Assembly (NCBI GenBank): GCA_027563935.2
Contig: CM050449.1
Coordinates: forward strand, 88,946,371 to 89,010,370
DNA length: 64,000 nt
Source: Costus lasius
Taxonomy: Eukaryota > Streptophyta > Magnoliopsida > Zingiberales > Costaceae
Reading direction: 5' to 3'
The notes below the pieces were generated by a model, which saw only the letters and a program-made list of their open reading frames with translations, did not search any database and was not told the origin of the DNA. Shown here one piece after another: positions 21,743 through 32,444 of this stretch (position 1 is the first letter of the stretch; the number at the start of each line of letters is the position of its first letter). A program made the translations under genes and the position numbers.

Positions 21743-21760
21743 CTTGGGAGGCAACCCAAG
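21743..21760 (+). other. Conserved post-pol hairpin (element C)
   Basis: CTTGGGAGGCAACCCAAG, with a perfect 6-bp stem. It is preceded by GCGCTT as in D and followed by TGCTTTAA. Confidence 0.8.
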
Positions 21761-24700
21761 TGCTTTAAATCTTTAATTTTTAGTTTTTTTTTTTTTCTAA
21801 CGTGTGTTATTTTATAGGTTGAGATTAAGATTACGGGTCTGGTCGTAATCGTTGAAAAAAAAAAAACTTTGACATGATGGTAATGGGTTTGGCCATAATT
21901 CCAATTACGCTCGAAAAAATAACCTTCCGCTTGATGGCACGGCGATTACAAGCATGGCTGTAATGTTTATTAAAGCCATAATCTCGCCACTTAAGCCTAA
22001 TGCTACACGGTCAACAGGTCAACAAGGTGAAATTAAGGGTCAAGGATTTTCGGTCTACAGTGCCCATCTTCCGCCGTTGGTGTCGTTTCTTGTCCACGCC
22101 ACGCTGCCCATCTTCCACCATTTCCAGCCAACACTGCCATTCTTCCATCACTAAAACTGCCGCCGCCTTCCATTGAAATCGGCTGCTCCAAATCGGTGAG
22201 TTATTGTGCCGAGTTCTGCAACAATCATGCTGCCACCAACTTTTGCTGTCGCCGCTGCTTAATCTTCTGCAATTGTTGTCTCCCTCTTCAATCCCACTCA
22301 ACATCACCGCCAGCTTCCATGGAAAACGTCTGCCGCCCTATCCAATCTGGTCATCGAAGCGGCGCCTTTCCTCTAGATTCAACCGAAGGCTAGCGCCTCC
22401 TCTATTCCGCCGTTTCCAGCCCCTCAAATCAGCGCCAGCCTTCTTCAATGCGCACGGAAAACTTTCGCCGCCCTTGCCTTCAACCCAATCTCTACAGCCA
22501 CCGATTTCCTCTGCCATTACTTCTCCAGCTTCAACGGAAAGCAGCGCCTCTCTACCCTAGAATTGACTCGGCGCCGCCCTTCCAGATCTGCAGTTGAAAT
22601 CGCCTTAACCTTTCAACATCTGCAACCTTTGAGCGAAGCAATTCGCTGTTTTTTGGTTTTCCAAGAGTTAATATGGCGACGATCTCTATCCCACTGCTGT
22701 GTCTTCAATGTCATTACACTGCTGCAGCGTGAGATTCAAGCTATCATCAGTTCACTAATCAAGTTGTTAACGCCTTCCTCGTTTCCGATTGCTGGGTCTG
22801 TTGCTCTATATAACGAACTGCTCAAGAATAATTCCTTCTCTGCAGATCTTCTTTCGCAAATTCTGTTCTAGTTCGTCCTTCTCTGTTCCCGACCGCCGGC
22901 GATTGAGGAGGAGTCCTCTTCTTTGATTTCAACTTCTACAGTTCTCCTTCTCGGACTACATCTACCGAGACCTAGAACTACCTTGCTGCTAGACCTGCTT
23001 TGCGCTACAGAATTACTGCCGAGAGCCTTCCATCTTCAGTTTCTTTCAGATCTCTTGGCTATTCTAGGATCTCATTTTTATCATGTTGTTAGGTTTGCTG
23101 AGGGCCTGATTTCCATCTCCAAATTTCTTTTGCCTCCAGATCTCAGCGAATCCAGGTTCACGTTTCCATCTAGCTGCTGTTCTCTTTGATTTCACCTATC
23201 AAGTGCTTTGCTCTGCCATGGGGACTATTTTGCAGTAATTGCTGACATCTTCACGAACCACCTAGTGCCTGCTGTTGATATCATCATGACCACCGGTGAC
23301 TCAGAAAGTGGCGTTGTCTTCTCTTCATTGATTATAAGACCTTTTGATCTCCTATTGAAATCCTCTGAAATCATCTGCCGAGACTTCTACTATTGATCTG
23401 CTCCACTGCTGCTATTAAACGTGATTCATCAATTATTCCGAAACTTGAATCTAATTTGCTCGTCATCTACTTGGATTTCATCTCGCCTCGACTCATGACA
23501 AATTTTGGTATGATTCCTGCTGCTGCTCACCCTTCATATCAACTTTCAACTGCTGCTACTGCCATGACCCCTAGACGAAAGATTGGAGCCATAAAATCTA
23601 CCATGCACATACCTACTGGTCCTTTCCGTCGACCTGCATCTTCTACTGTTCTACCTCCTTCGTCCGACGCTTTTTTGAGGCCGCATGTTGTCTTTGGCTT
23701 TCCTATGTGCAACACTATTCAAGTCCACAAATGCCAGCAACTTCTCTCCAACTTCTCTAGAAGTCCTGCTGAATTCACATGATGACAATGAGGACGACCT
23801 TCACGAGGAAGATGCTGAGGACAAGCACCGACGATGACTCTTACTAATCTTGTGAGTATTGCATCCCATCTCTCCAAATTTTGAGTTCTTTACATGCTAT
23901 GCATAGGGACTATGCATAACCTAAGTCTGGGAGATTGTGGGTTGAGTTCATTTTCAAAACATGTTATGCAACAACTCAATACTTATGATTTATACTTTGA
24001 TGATACATTTTGCATTACTCTGATGTCTATTGCACCCCTGATTTCAATAATTAGATTACATTTTGCATTACTCTGATGTCTATTGCACCCCTGATTTTGA
24101 TAATTGGATTACACTGTGATGTTTGAAAATGCTGATGATATGATGAAGATAAGTAGTGATATTATTTTGATGATATTATTTCAGTTTTTAATGGAAATCA
24201 TGATAGCTTGAAGTTTTATGATTGACTCCATGGATATTATTATTATGTTATGAATCTTAGTTCAAAGTTAGGTATTCATATGAACATCTTATTTGATGGA
24301 AAAAGACTATGGAGTGATATATTTGATTTTCGATTGAGGTTTTTACTTTCAAAGTAATGCTTATGATCTTTCTGTGGAAGTACGCACCTCCATTCTATTT
24401 GATTCACCTTATTACTTATTGGTTCTGATCAATGCACTTATCTGATAGTTGTTATCTCCTCCCAAAAAAAATTAGAAAGAAAATAATAAGACTCCTCTAC
24501 TTGGCACTACAAATAATTAGAAGTGGTACCAAAGAAATGAGTTGAAGTCAAAATAAAAAAAATAAAAAAAAAGGAGGATGGAAATAATACAAATAAGAGT
24601 GCTTTGGTGTTTTCCTAACTCGTATCTTTGATTGAATCGAGTCTAAATAGAGTGTGTACTCCAAACAGAAGATTATCGCAGCTCATGAAGGTAAGCCTCA

Positions 24701-24885
24701 TCTGATTTTGTATTTTGATCTTCATATTTTTCTTCCGACAATAAATGATTACCTTGAATTCCCTAACTTGCTGAGGTTGCTCATGATGATATCTTCCTAG
24801 GAAATAATGTTTTATAAGCTTGGATTGATTTCATCTTTTTTGGATTACCACTTTGATCAAGCATTGATCTAAGTCTGGGAGATTT
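21761..24885 (+). other. Element C post-pol spacer
   Basis: A long non-coding stretch. 21825-21985 carries more GTAATCG/CGGTC..TAAT-type motifs. 22010-23830 is CT-rich and relatively GC-rich, with open frames of 60-129 codons that lack domains and look fortuitous. 23908-23935 holds a second CCTAAGTCTGGGAGATT, the same purine tract as the real PPT. 24004-24112 is a two-copy tandem repeat. 24460-24590 is A-rich. The PPT lies just before 24886. Confidence 0.5.
24004..24112. repeat. Two-copy ~55-bp tandem repeat in element C
   Basis: ACATTTTGCATTACTCTGAT..GTCTATTGCACCCCTGATTT is followed at once by a second copy differing at a few bases (AATAATTAG versus GATAATTGG). Confidence 0.85.
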
Positions 24886-26700
24886 TGATATCTCGTATTT
24901 TTATAGTCTTTTAGACCTATATTTACCTATGAATCAAGACATATTTTCATAATTATACATCTCTTTCCAGCTTATTTCATTGATTTTCTTCAGAAGCTTC
25001 ACTTCTTATCATGTTTGATGAATACAGGACAATTCACTCATTTCTGGAGCTATTTGAAAGTATATTTACGTCCCCGAGTAGATCAAAAATCTTGACGAAA
25101 AGTTTGGCTTCAAATGAGGCTAATTTTCAGAATTACGGTCGTAATTTCCAGTTTGAATTCCCAAGAAACCCATTTTCACTGAAGCATAATCATATTCCGA
25201 AAGCGTACCCTTAATTTTCTCAAAGAAGCCTTTCGGAAGACAAAAACTTTAACAGAAGGCATTACGGGTATAGCCGTAATTTCACCATGCACGTAATCTT
25301 CACATCGGTGGCCTTTGATATCATACTATGGCCGAAATTTAAATCAAGTCAAAGGTCAACTCACCCACAAAATTTCAGACGAAACGGAGTTCTCCGCCAA
25401 AATTACAGCCATGCCCATAATCCCATAACACCCGTAATGACATTAAGAGCATTAAAGGAGGGCATTAAATCGGTCATAACTTTTCCGTTACAACTCCGAT
25501 TTGGGCATTTTTGTTGTCATTATGATGAAATTTTAATGGCCCTTAAGTGTATGGACATTTCAAGAGTTGAAGAGCATAAGTGTTGACATTACAGCCATGC
25601 CCATAATCTTTATTACACCCATAATCGTCCTTACGCAGCCTAAACTTAAAAGAGTCATAACTTTCTCATTATAGCTCCGTTTTGGACGTTTTTTGTGTCA
25701 AAACATAGCTAATTAAAAGGGCTATAATGCTGGCATATCAAAGGGCACTTTCAAAATGATAAAAGGGGCCAAATTCATTAATGAAGGCAGCGCCCAGTTG
25801 GGGCTCAAGGAGGGCTAGCGAATTTTGCAAAGGGAAGTTCTTGGCGACTACAAGGGAAGAGGAAGGAATGGTACATCATTCTAGAAGACTTGAAGGAACG
25901 TTGCAATGCTTCTGCAGAAGAGTTTGTTTCCTCTTTCTTCTATCTTCTCTTTAGTTTCTTCTGTTCCTTTAGGGATTTGTACTAAATTGATGCTATGATA
26001 GCATAATCTTCTTTATCGGAATAAGAATGTAATCTCATTGCATGTATCTTCTATTCGAACTTATTTTCTCGTAGCAAATGCAATTTTATTTCGTGTTTAT
26101 TCGATCTGTGCTGTTTTACTGCTAGTATTGTATTGGCCACGCAATTACTTTTCTCGGGTGCCACAAGAAGGACTGAAAGGTGAATTGCGACGCTAGATCT
26201 GCCCTTATTGAACATGCTTTGAGCTGTCAAGAAATGGGGCAGGATTTGTATGAGGAACCTTATGATATCTCTGAACCCATTGGATCAATCTAGATATGGG
26301 TAGCCACGAAAGAGGGTCGCCAATCTAGATTGATACCAGATTATGCCGTCAAAAGAGGGTAATCTGTACCATTAGATATCTCCTTGAATGCTTTAAGATT
26401 GTGTTGTTATGATATCATTTTGTTTGAATTTAAGATCCGCCAACGAGATGAACTCCAAATTTCAATATCTCTAAACCTTGTTTTTTGTCCAATACTTTCA
26501 CTTGCTTGATTCGGCTAGCATTTGTATTTAGTTGTATTTTCATTTATTTTCAGAAGACCCAAAAATATTTACCTGATTGTCTAGCTATTGATTTGCAATA
26601 ACTCAGTACTTGATCACTATCCCTGTGGGATCGACATCTTAAGTATTACTATGACAAATTCGTCATGCTTGCGGTTAGTAATACAGTAAAGTACACATCA
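24886..26700 (+). repeat. Element C 3' LTR (1815 bp)
   Basis: Starts TGATATCTCGTATTT and ends GTACACATCA, followed by TACAC. Scattered substitutions and small indels against the 5' LTR show it is clearly older than J2. Confidence 0.9.
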
Positions 26701-26705
26701 TACAC
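26701..26705. repeat. Right target duplication of element C (TACAC)
   Basis: Matches TGCAC at 19367-19371 except for one transition. Confidence 0.65.
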
Positions 26706-26887
26706 TCAAATCTTTCAAAATCTATCAAAAATTTGTCATTTTCCTCTAAAATATGACAAAAGCAACGAGGGGTGAAGATTCCGAACAATAATAAGAATTT
26801 AAGTCACAATGAGTAAAAATATGATAGAAAAGAGAGATATTTTGCGGTAAAAGCATACTAAAAATACTATATAAATGCATGACATCA
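26706..26887 (-). mobile_element. LTR shared by B and D, remainder
   Basis: Continues the LTR broken at 19371 and ends ATAAATGCATGACATCA, i.e. minus-strand start TGATGTCATGC. The same text is found in E at 1520-1704. Confidence 0.8.
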
Positions 26888-28310
26888 ATTATCCCTAGAC
26901 TTAAACTTTTGCTTGTCCTCAAGTAAATAAATAGACCAAAGAATAATGTTGAGCATGGAAAAGATAACTCACCAATAAAAAATAAATTTCCAAAATATAA
27001 TCACCCATTAAAGACCTCTAACTCATGTCACAAAAGATTTCAGAGAAATAAACTATTCGTAGAATTTAATCCTTAAGATTCATAGTCCAAAACAAATAAA
27101 GTTTGCAACTTGCATAATAGTATAAATCTCAATCTCATGAATTTACCTTGTGTTCAGTTCAATACTATAATGTTTTTGTTTATAAAAATAGGACCTTCAA
27201 ATTTTTTTTCTACTTTTATTTTTGACATTCTCTAAATTGATTACCACCTTATTTACTAGTGATGAATTTAGAGTACATCGACTATATAACCGATGTAATA
27301 GAGCTCATATCTTTGAGCTAGCGGAGTTGCGACCATCTTTGAATTGTCTACCAACCTTTATGCATAAAGGACCTATATGCACAATAAAACTCATAGCTTA
27401 AGATAGCGAAGTTAATGTTAAAATTCTTCTTCTTTTTTTTTTACTTTGGCATGTACCCACATAGATACATACTTTTTTTTTACTCTTTTTGTTTTTAGAT
27501 TTTGGATTTTTTTTCTTCCCAACAAATAACACAATAGACCAAACATATACAAGGCTAATCAATCAACATCAATTCAAGAAAATTATACTCATCTACTTAC
27601 CTTATTTGAAAAGTATGCTTTACTCTCAAATTGCATTCCTCAAACATTCTGTTTACCAGAAACTTATGAACAATCGATGGAAAATCGAAATGAGGATATA
27701 TGTTAAGGAAATAAATTCAACACATGGAGCAATATTAATCCATTCACCAACATTAGTATATGATCATCCACAGCACGCATCATCATCAATATAGAACCAC
27801 ACATCATCATCAATACAAAACATCATGCAACAGAAAATAGAAATAATCTTTATACGATAACCAAAGTGAGCATAGTGTCCACATATGACGCAAATAAAAT
27901 ACATCCAAACATCACACTGCGCCTAACATATGGCTCCAAATGAGAAGTCTAGCTGCTAATATTCAGGTCCAAAATAATACAATAACCATGAAACAAATAA
28001 ACATATATCCTCCCCTATATAAAGAATGCATCGTCCTCGATGCAGTAAGCAAGTAATAAGAGAGTAGGAGAAAGGAAACTCATATAGTACTACTCATTTG
28101 AGCCGTTATCGTCGCCAGAGCTGGCCTCCTCTTGGTAAATGTATTATAAAGCTCCTACACAAAATATAGACAATGATCAAAAAGGGAAACCATTCTAAAA
28201 GCATCATATAAGATTTATAGTGTAACTCTCAAAAGCAAATAACTAACCTATACTACCAAGAAGTAAAATAACACAAAATAAAAACTGAGAATGGAAAAGA
28301 GAGATAGAGA
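26888..28310 (-). mobile_element. Element D: 3' untranslated interior
   Basis: The minus-strand PPT region (ACTTGAGGACAAGCAAAAG) is next to the LTR. The remainder is AT-rich and non-coding and matches E over 1705-2145 and 7386-7470. Position 27273-27277 (GTACA) is the unoccupied counterpart of the F insertion site. An apparent 101-codon frame at 27489-27794 has no support as a gene. Confidence 0.65.
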
Positions 28311-28327
28311 TTGGGTTGCCTCCCAAG
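28311..28327 (-). other. Conserved post-pol hairpin (element D)
   Basis: The minus-strand sense is CTTGGGAGGCAACCCAA with GCG CTT upstream, almost identical to the copy in C. The stem is 5 bp because the outer pair is lost. Confidence 0.75.
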
Positions 28328-28369
28328 AAGCGCTAAGTTTATGGTCACTAGCTTGAGTAGAATCAGTCA

Positions 28370-28954
28370 TCATGGTGTCGACGGTAAATCAGTGGCAAAG
28401 TATAGAGCATGTAATTTCTTGTGTTTCCATCGTTTTAAAAGTGCGTCTACCAAAGTAAATATCCAAAGTATTAGGTGGCTCATTATCATATTGATCAATC
28501 TGTGTAAGCAAAAAGAAAAGTTAATACCCACAATATCATCAAAAGAATACCCTATAACCTTTCTGAACTTATCTATTATTGAACTTGTTTGTTTTTCATG
28601 TTCCTCTGCATCATCAATTATAGAAAGAGTAGAGTCAAGGCCCAGAAATTCATACCTCGCATTATTTGGAAGAGTTCTGAGTTCAATTTTTGGATTTTCA
28701 CTTACCTCAAGATCAATACGGTATAAATTTTCTGGTTCTACCTTATGCATGTTAATGGCAAGAATTGAATCAAGTGATGGAGAGTAGGCCTTGACATTTG
28801 CTTCAATCACCTTATCATCATCATCATCATCCATTACACAAATTTCCAATGGGCTTTCACTAGTTTGGGTGACATTGGTTTCCTCAACTATTTTCTCCAA
28901 GATATCTACACTACTACATGACCCAAATTGCTTATCAAGTGTTACCTTCACCAA
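28370..28954 (-). pseudogene. Element D fused pol remnant (deletion derivative)
   Basis: A 194-codon minus-strand frame. It opens with VKVTLDKQFG, which in B lies before the protease, and passes straight into SCSSVDILEK, which in B lies after it, so the protease is cleanly deleted. After an acidic stretch (DDDDDDK) it continues with NARYEFLGLDSTLSIIDD and KVIGYSFDDIVGI..CLHRL. It then jumps to ALLKRWKHKKLHALYFA, RNase-H-end sequence: RT is deleted too. Element E has the same second joint. An open frame across both joints is notable, but no catalytic domain remains. Confidence 0.7.
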
Positions 28955-29616
28955 CCTTTGGGAAAAGGAATCAGTGGTTTATATGGTGGAGGTGGAATAT
29001 ACACCAGTTCCTGTTTCCTACTTTGTGGAGTTAACTCCTCTTCATTACTTGGTTGCTCAATGGATTCTGAATTTTCAACCTCATCACCAGGAGTGATGTT
29101 ACTTGCATAAGGTTCCTCTAATTGTTTAGCCTACTGGGATATCAGGTTCTCTAGCATTCTTTAGTGGATTTGAGCAGATTCAATCCTAGATGCTAAATTC
29201 TTGATAGCTTCACCAACTTGCCTAAACTCTTGCCTGATGTGCTTAGTTTGTGTGGTAATGAAGTTTTCAAGTAGAGTCTCAAAGTTGGATTTCTCAGGTT
29301 GATCAAACTGTCATTCTTCAAATTCAAGAGGTGGTCCAAAGTTCGGTTGAGATATATAATTCGGATTGTTCTCGTAAAAGAAATTTGATTGATTCCTCCA
29401 ATCCGGCTCATAGGTACGAGAGTATAGATTATTTTGGGGCCATGAGTTGAAGTCACCGTTTATGTAGGCATGTCCTAAGGATGGTTTTAAGTATGGAGAG
29501 ATCTCTGATTGATAATTAGTAGAATAGTGATTGCAACTTTCATAATCCTCATAAAAAATTGAATTCATAGTTGCATGATTGAATCGAGCTTCTATAGAAT
29601 CCTGCACAAAAACCAA
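28955..29616 (-). pseudogene. Element D gag C-terminal remnant
   Basis: The minus-strand frames at 29616-29311 (RFNHATMNSIFYEDYES.., NNPNYISQPNFGPP) and 29300-28960 (EKSNFETLLENFITTQTK, VYIPPPPYKPLIPFPK) match the Gag-to-protease region of A and B in order. A stop splits it after PLEFEE, and the conserved capsid part of gag is absent. About 190 bp of A-rich leader (29617-29806) follow before the PBS. Confidence 0.6.
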
Positions 29617-29806
29617 GTGAGATTAAAAGCAAAGATAACACAAAATTTTCAATTAACACCAAAGAAATAAAAATCATAAAAAAAGAAATAAAGTATTTAC
29701 AAAAATTAAAATTATAGAAAAAAATCACAAAGAAAATGAGAGAAAAAAATGCACTAAAATATCTAGTCTAGCAATCCTTAGAATTAGTCAATATTGACAA
29801 AATTGG

Positions 29807-29824
29807 TCCCCAGCAACGGCGCCA
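29807..29824 (-). other. Element D primer-binding site (tRNA-Asp type)
   Basis: The minus strand reads TGGCGCCGTTGCTGGGGA, one base different from the PBS of A and C, and six bases from the LTR end. Confidence 0.9.
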
Positions 29825-29830
29825 AAAACT

Positions 29831-30845
29831 TGATGATATGTTGCAAGTGCACGACCTATCGAAGTAATAAAAAATATCGATCCCACAGAGACCAATGACC
29901 AAATATCAACTTATCTTAGGATTATTAGCTAGATAATTCGGAAAAGGGTTTAATTTTGTTTTAGAGAAAAATGAAAACATAAATAGGTTGTAATCAATTA
30001 ATGGGAATTCAGGACTACGGGTTCACCACTTATGAGTTTTCTAACAAAATATATCTTAAGAAGGATTTACTATGCTGAAGGAGATTTTATCCGAATGTAT
30101 AGATTGCCCCCTTTCAGTAGTACAACCCGGTATTTATCTGAGTTAATCCCCTATTTTCATGGTTATTCACTTAAAATAAACTTATTGAATTCTTGACAAA
30201 CCATAAATCCCTCAAGTCAATTCGAACTACTTTCGTGATCAAATCAACCTATCCAAATATTGTAGATCCGATGTCGCAATTCACCTTTCAGTACTTTTTG
30301 AGACATCTTAGACATGCAAATTGTTGCCAGTAATCAGCATGTAAATAAATGTAACAATAATTGAATGTAACAAAAGTAAATTACTTCAAAAGATGGAAAT
30401 CAATAATTAAGTCATAAAAACATAGAGGGTTACACCCTTTGTCCCGAAGAAGAAGTCTACGCTGATATGGTGATCTTGTCAACGTTGTAAAAATCCACGT
30501 TTGATTACAAAATTGGCAAAGTAAAAAATAGAATCAACTAGGAGGATGATGTTTAAGGCTTCCTAATGAAGATCGATGCTAGATGTCTAGAAAAACAAAG
30601 CTTTTCTAGTGATGAAATGTTGTTCGCTGCCTTTCGCCCTAGATTTCGCCTCTTCGTCGAATTCATCTTGAAAATTAGCCAAAAAGTCCCAATAATTGCT
30701 CCCAAGCTCGCTTTTATAGTTCTCCATCACTTAATTCTTTCTGTGAATATTGTCAAAAGAACTTGGAGGAATTATGGCCATGATAAAAATCTCAGGCAGG
30801 CTGTAATTCTTTTTGTGGATAAACTCTGTAGAAATTATGGCTATT
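29831..30845 (-). mobile_element. Element D 5' LTR (truncated)
   Basis: The left end TGATGATATGTTGCAAGTGC matches 18091 onward. A minus-strand TATA box (CTATAAAAGC) is at 30720-30711, and ATTATGGCC / CAGGCTGTAATT motifs are at 30773-30840, upstream of it in sense. The LTR stops at about 30845, where the B copy would continue for another ~450 bp. Confidence 0.75.
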
Positions 30846-31330
30846 ACTGATCTAGATATAATTAGGTTGAGATTATGTCCAAAAGTTTTAGAACTACTTC
30901 TTTTATACTTAGGTTGAGATGGTGTTTGAATTCCACTGAAGGTTTGTTATCGGATTTCAAGAAGATCCTATGCATGCAAATAGATGGATCAATTTCTTTT
31001 ATGTCTTCTAAGAAATAACCGATAACCTTCTCATGTAATCTCAACTCAGATAGTAATAGTTCATTTTGTTCATCAAACAAGTGAGCATTCACAATAACTA
31101 AGTAGAGTAGAGTCAACACCTAGGTATTCTTACCTTAGATCAGCAGGTAATGATTTCAAATCAAATTTTGGTTTATTGAATACCTTGGGTGTTGTTTCTA
31201 GAAACCTTCATGTTTTACCTTCATTTGATTGACGGGCTTTGAAGAGTCACATTGCCCTAGTTTATTTAGATAGAACTACTTTAGACTTTTAGGCACTGTG
31301 TTCACAAGAGAATTTAAAGTCTTAGCCTTC
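30846..31330 (-). pseudogene. Scrap of Athila-like pol linker/RT entry
   Basis: The minus-strand text gives KSLPADLR, EYLGVDSTLL, NAHLFDEQNELL, HEKVIGYFLEDIKEIDPSICMHRIFL and FKHHLNLSIKEVVLKLLD, the same blocks as in B (15150-15500). It is fused to the broken D LTR and belongs to a different element copy. The original partner sequence is not in the window. Confidence 0.7.
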
Positions 31331-32114
31331 CACCATTGGAATAGTGACACGAATGTCCGTCTTAGCCTTCCCATTGATTTTCTTGCATTGTAATAGATTT
31401 TGGATACTCAATTAATTTTACCCAAGTATGCATGACTTCCACCATTGGAATAGTGATAGGAATGTCGGTCTTTCTATTCTTAAGAGTCGCAAAATGAACT
31501 TAATTTTGGTATTTATTAATTTATGCTCATAGTTATAATTTAGTTTAATTTTAATTTATTTACATACTTCATTTTGATCTTTACTTTATGTTTTTTTTTA
31601 AAAAAAACTATTTTAAAAAAAAACCTACGTATTTGCATACGGGTCGTTTTACATCAGTTGGTCATGTATCCATTCTGCATCACTGGAGTGTAGGGAAGTT
31701 TTAGACCCATTTCATTATATGATTATTATTTAGTTTCATGTGAATTTCATAAAAGTATCATTGTAGGAAACTTGAGAACTATGTTATTTAGGTTGACTAA
31801 TTTATCTCTAGTGGGAAATAGTTATATATTGGTATTTTTGATATTGTTAATATATATTTAGATTATAAAAAATTTGATGCAAATAAATTACTTAAAATAC
31901 TAAAAATAGGAAAAGATGTTTTCTAAAAACATATATGATAAATAGCATACTATGTAATATATATTATCGAAAAGGGGATAATTGAACTTTTGAAAATAAT
32001 TAGTAAAATAAAGTTGGGCAATAAATAAACTAGTAATCGTAAGTAGTAAAACATACATATAATTAATCATGCATTACAGATAAATAATTATAAAAAAAAT
32101 AATCAAAAAAATAT
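31331..32114. other. AT-rich sequence without recognisable genes
   Basis: A ~33-bp direct repeat (CTTCCACCATTGGAATAGTG) occurs at about 31338 and 31436. The rest is AT-rich with A/T homopolymers and shows no coding signature or element boundary. Confidence 0.5.
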
Positions 32115-32221
32115 GTATGTAAACATCTCAATTTTTTAAATAACTTTTTTTTAACAAGTATGTTGTTTTTAATAAACTAACCCATGCATGTTTAAAGTGA
32201 AAAAAAAAAAAGTTACCATAG
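32115..32221 (+). repeat. ~107-bp direct repeat, left of element G
   Basis: Starts GTATGTAAACATCTC and ends AGTTACCATAG. It is repeated almost exactly at 36282-36390, immediately after the 3' LTR of element G. The following 220 bp (32222-32444) is AT-rich and has no recognisable function. Confidence 0.85.
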
Positions 32222-32444
32222 ACATTGCTCATTTCTTTGCCGATCATTTAATTGGAGATTGTAGTGTTCAAAAATAATTTCTTATATATCTATATCTTAT
32301 CTTAATATGTCTTTTTTTATTTAATAAAATAATAAATTTTGTTATATTTTGTTATCTTTTAAAATACATTGTTTTTTTTTTCTTTAGTAGCATTTTTTTT
32401 TAACTGTATGAATTTTTATTTTTCAATGAAGAATAAGTATTCCT

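Larger units (their letters stand above)
19372..26700 (+). mobile_element. Element C: 7.3-kb Athila-like element without gag-pol (LARD-like)
   Basis: The LTRs at 19372-21210 and 24886-26700 begin TGAT and end GTACACATCA. The PBS is intact at 21216-21233, and a PPT (CTAAGTCTGGGAGATTT) precedes the right LTR. Between the PBS and the conserved post-pol hairpin at 21743 only ~510 bp remain, where B has over 5 kb of gag-pol, so the coding region was deleted. The rest of the interior is the long post-pol spacer. C is inserted into the shared B/D LTR: joining 19371 to 26706 restores text collinear with 1500-1704. Confidence 0.85.

Noticed and set aside
22011..23782. A run of frames up to 129 codons in the element C spacer, Ser/Pro/Leu-rich
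   Set aside because: Composition follows the CT-rich sequence. There are no conserved motifs, and frames occur on both strands, as expected by chance at this GC content.
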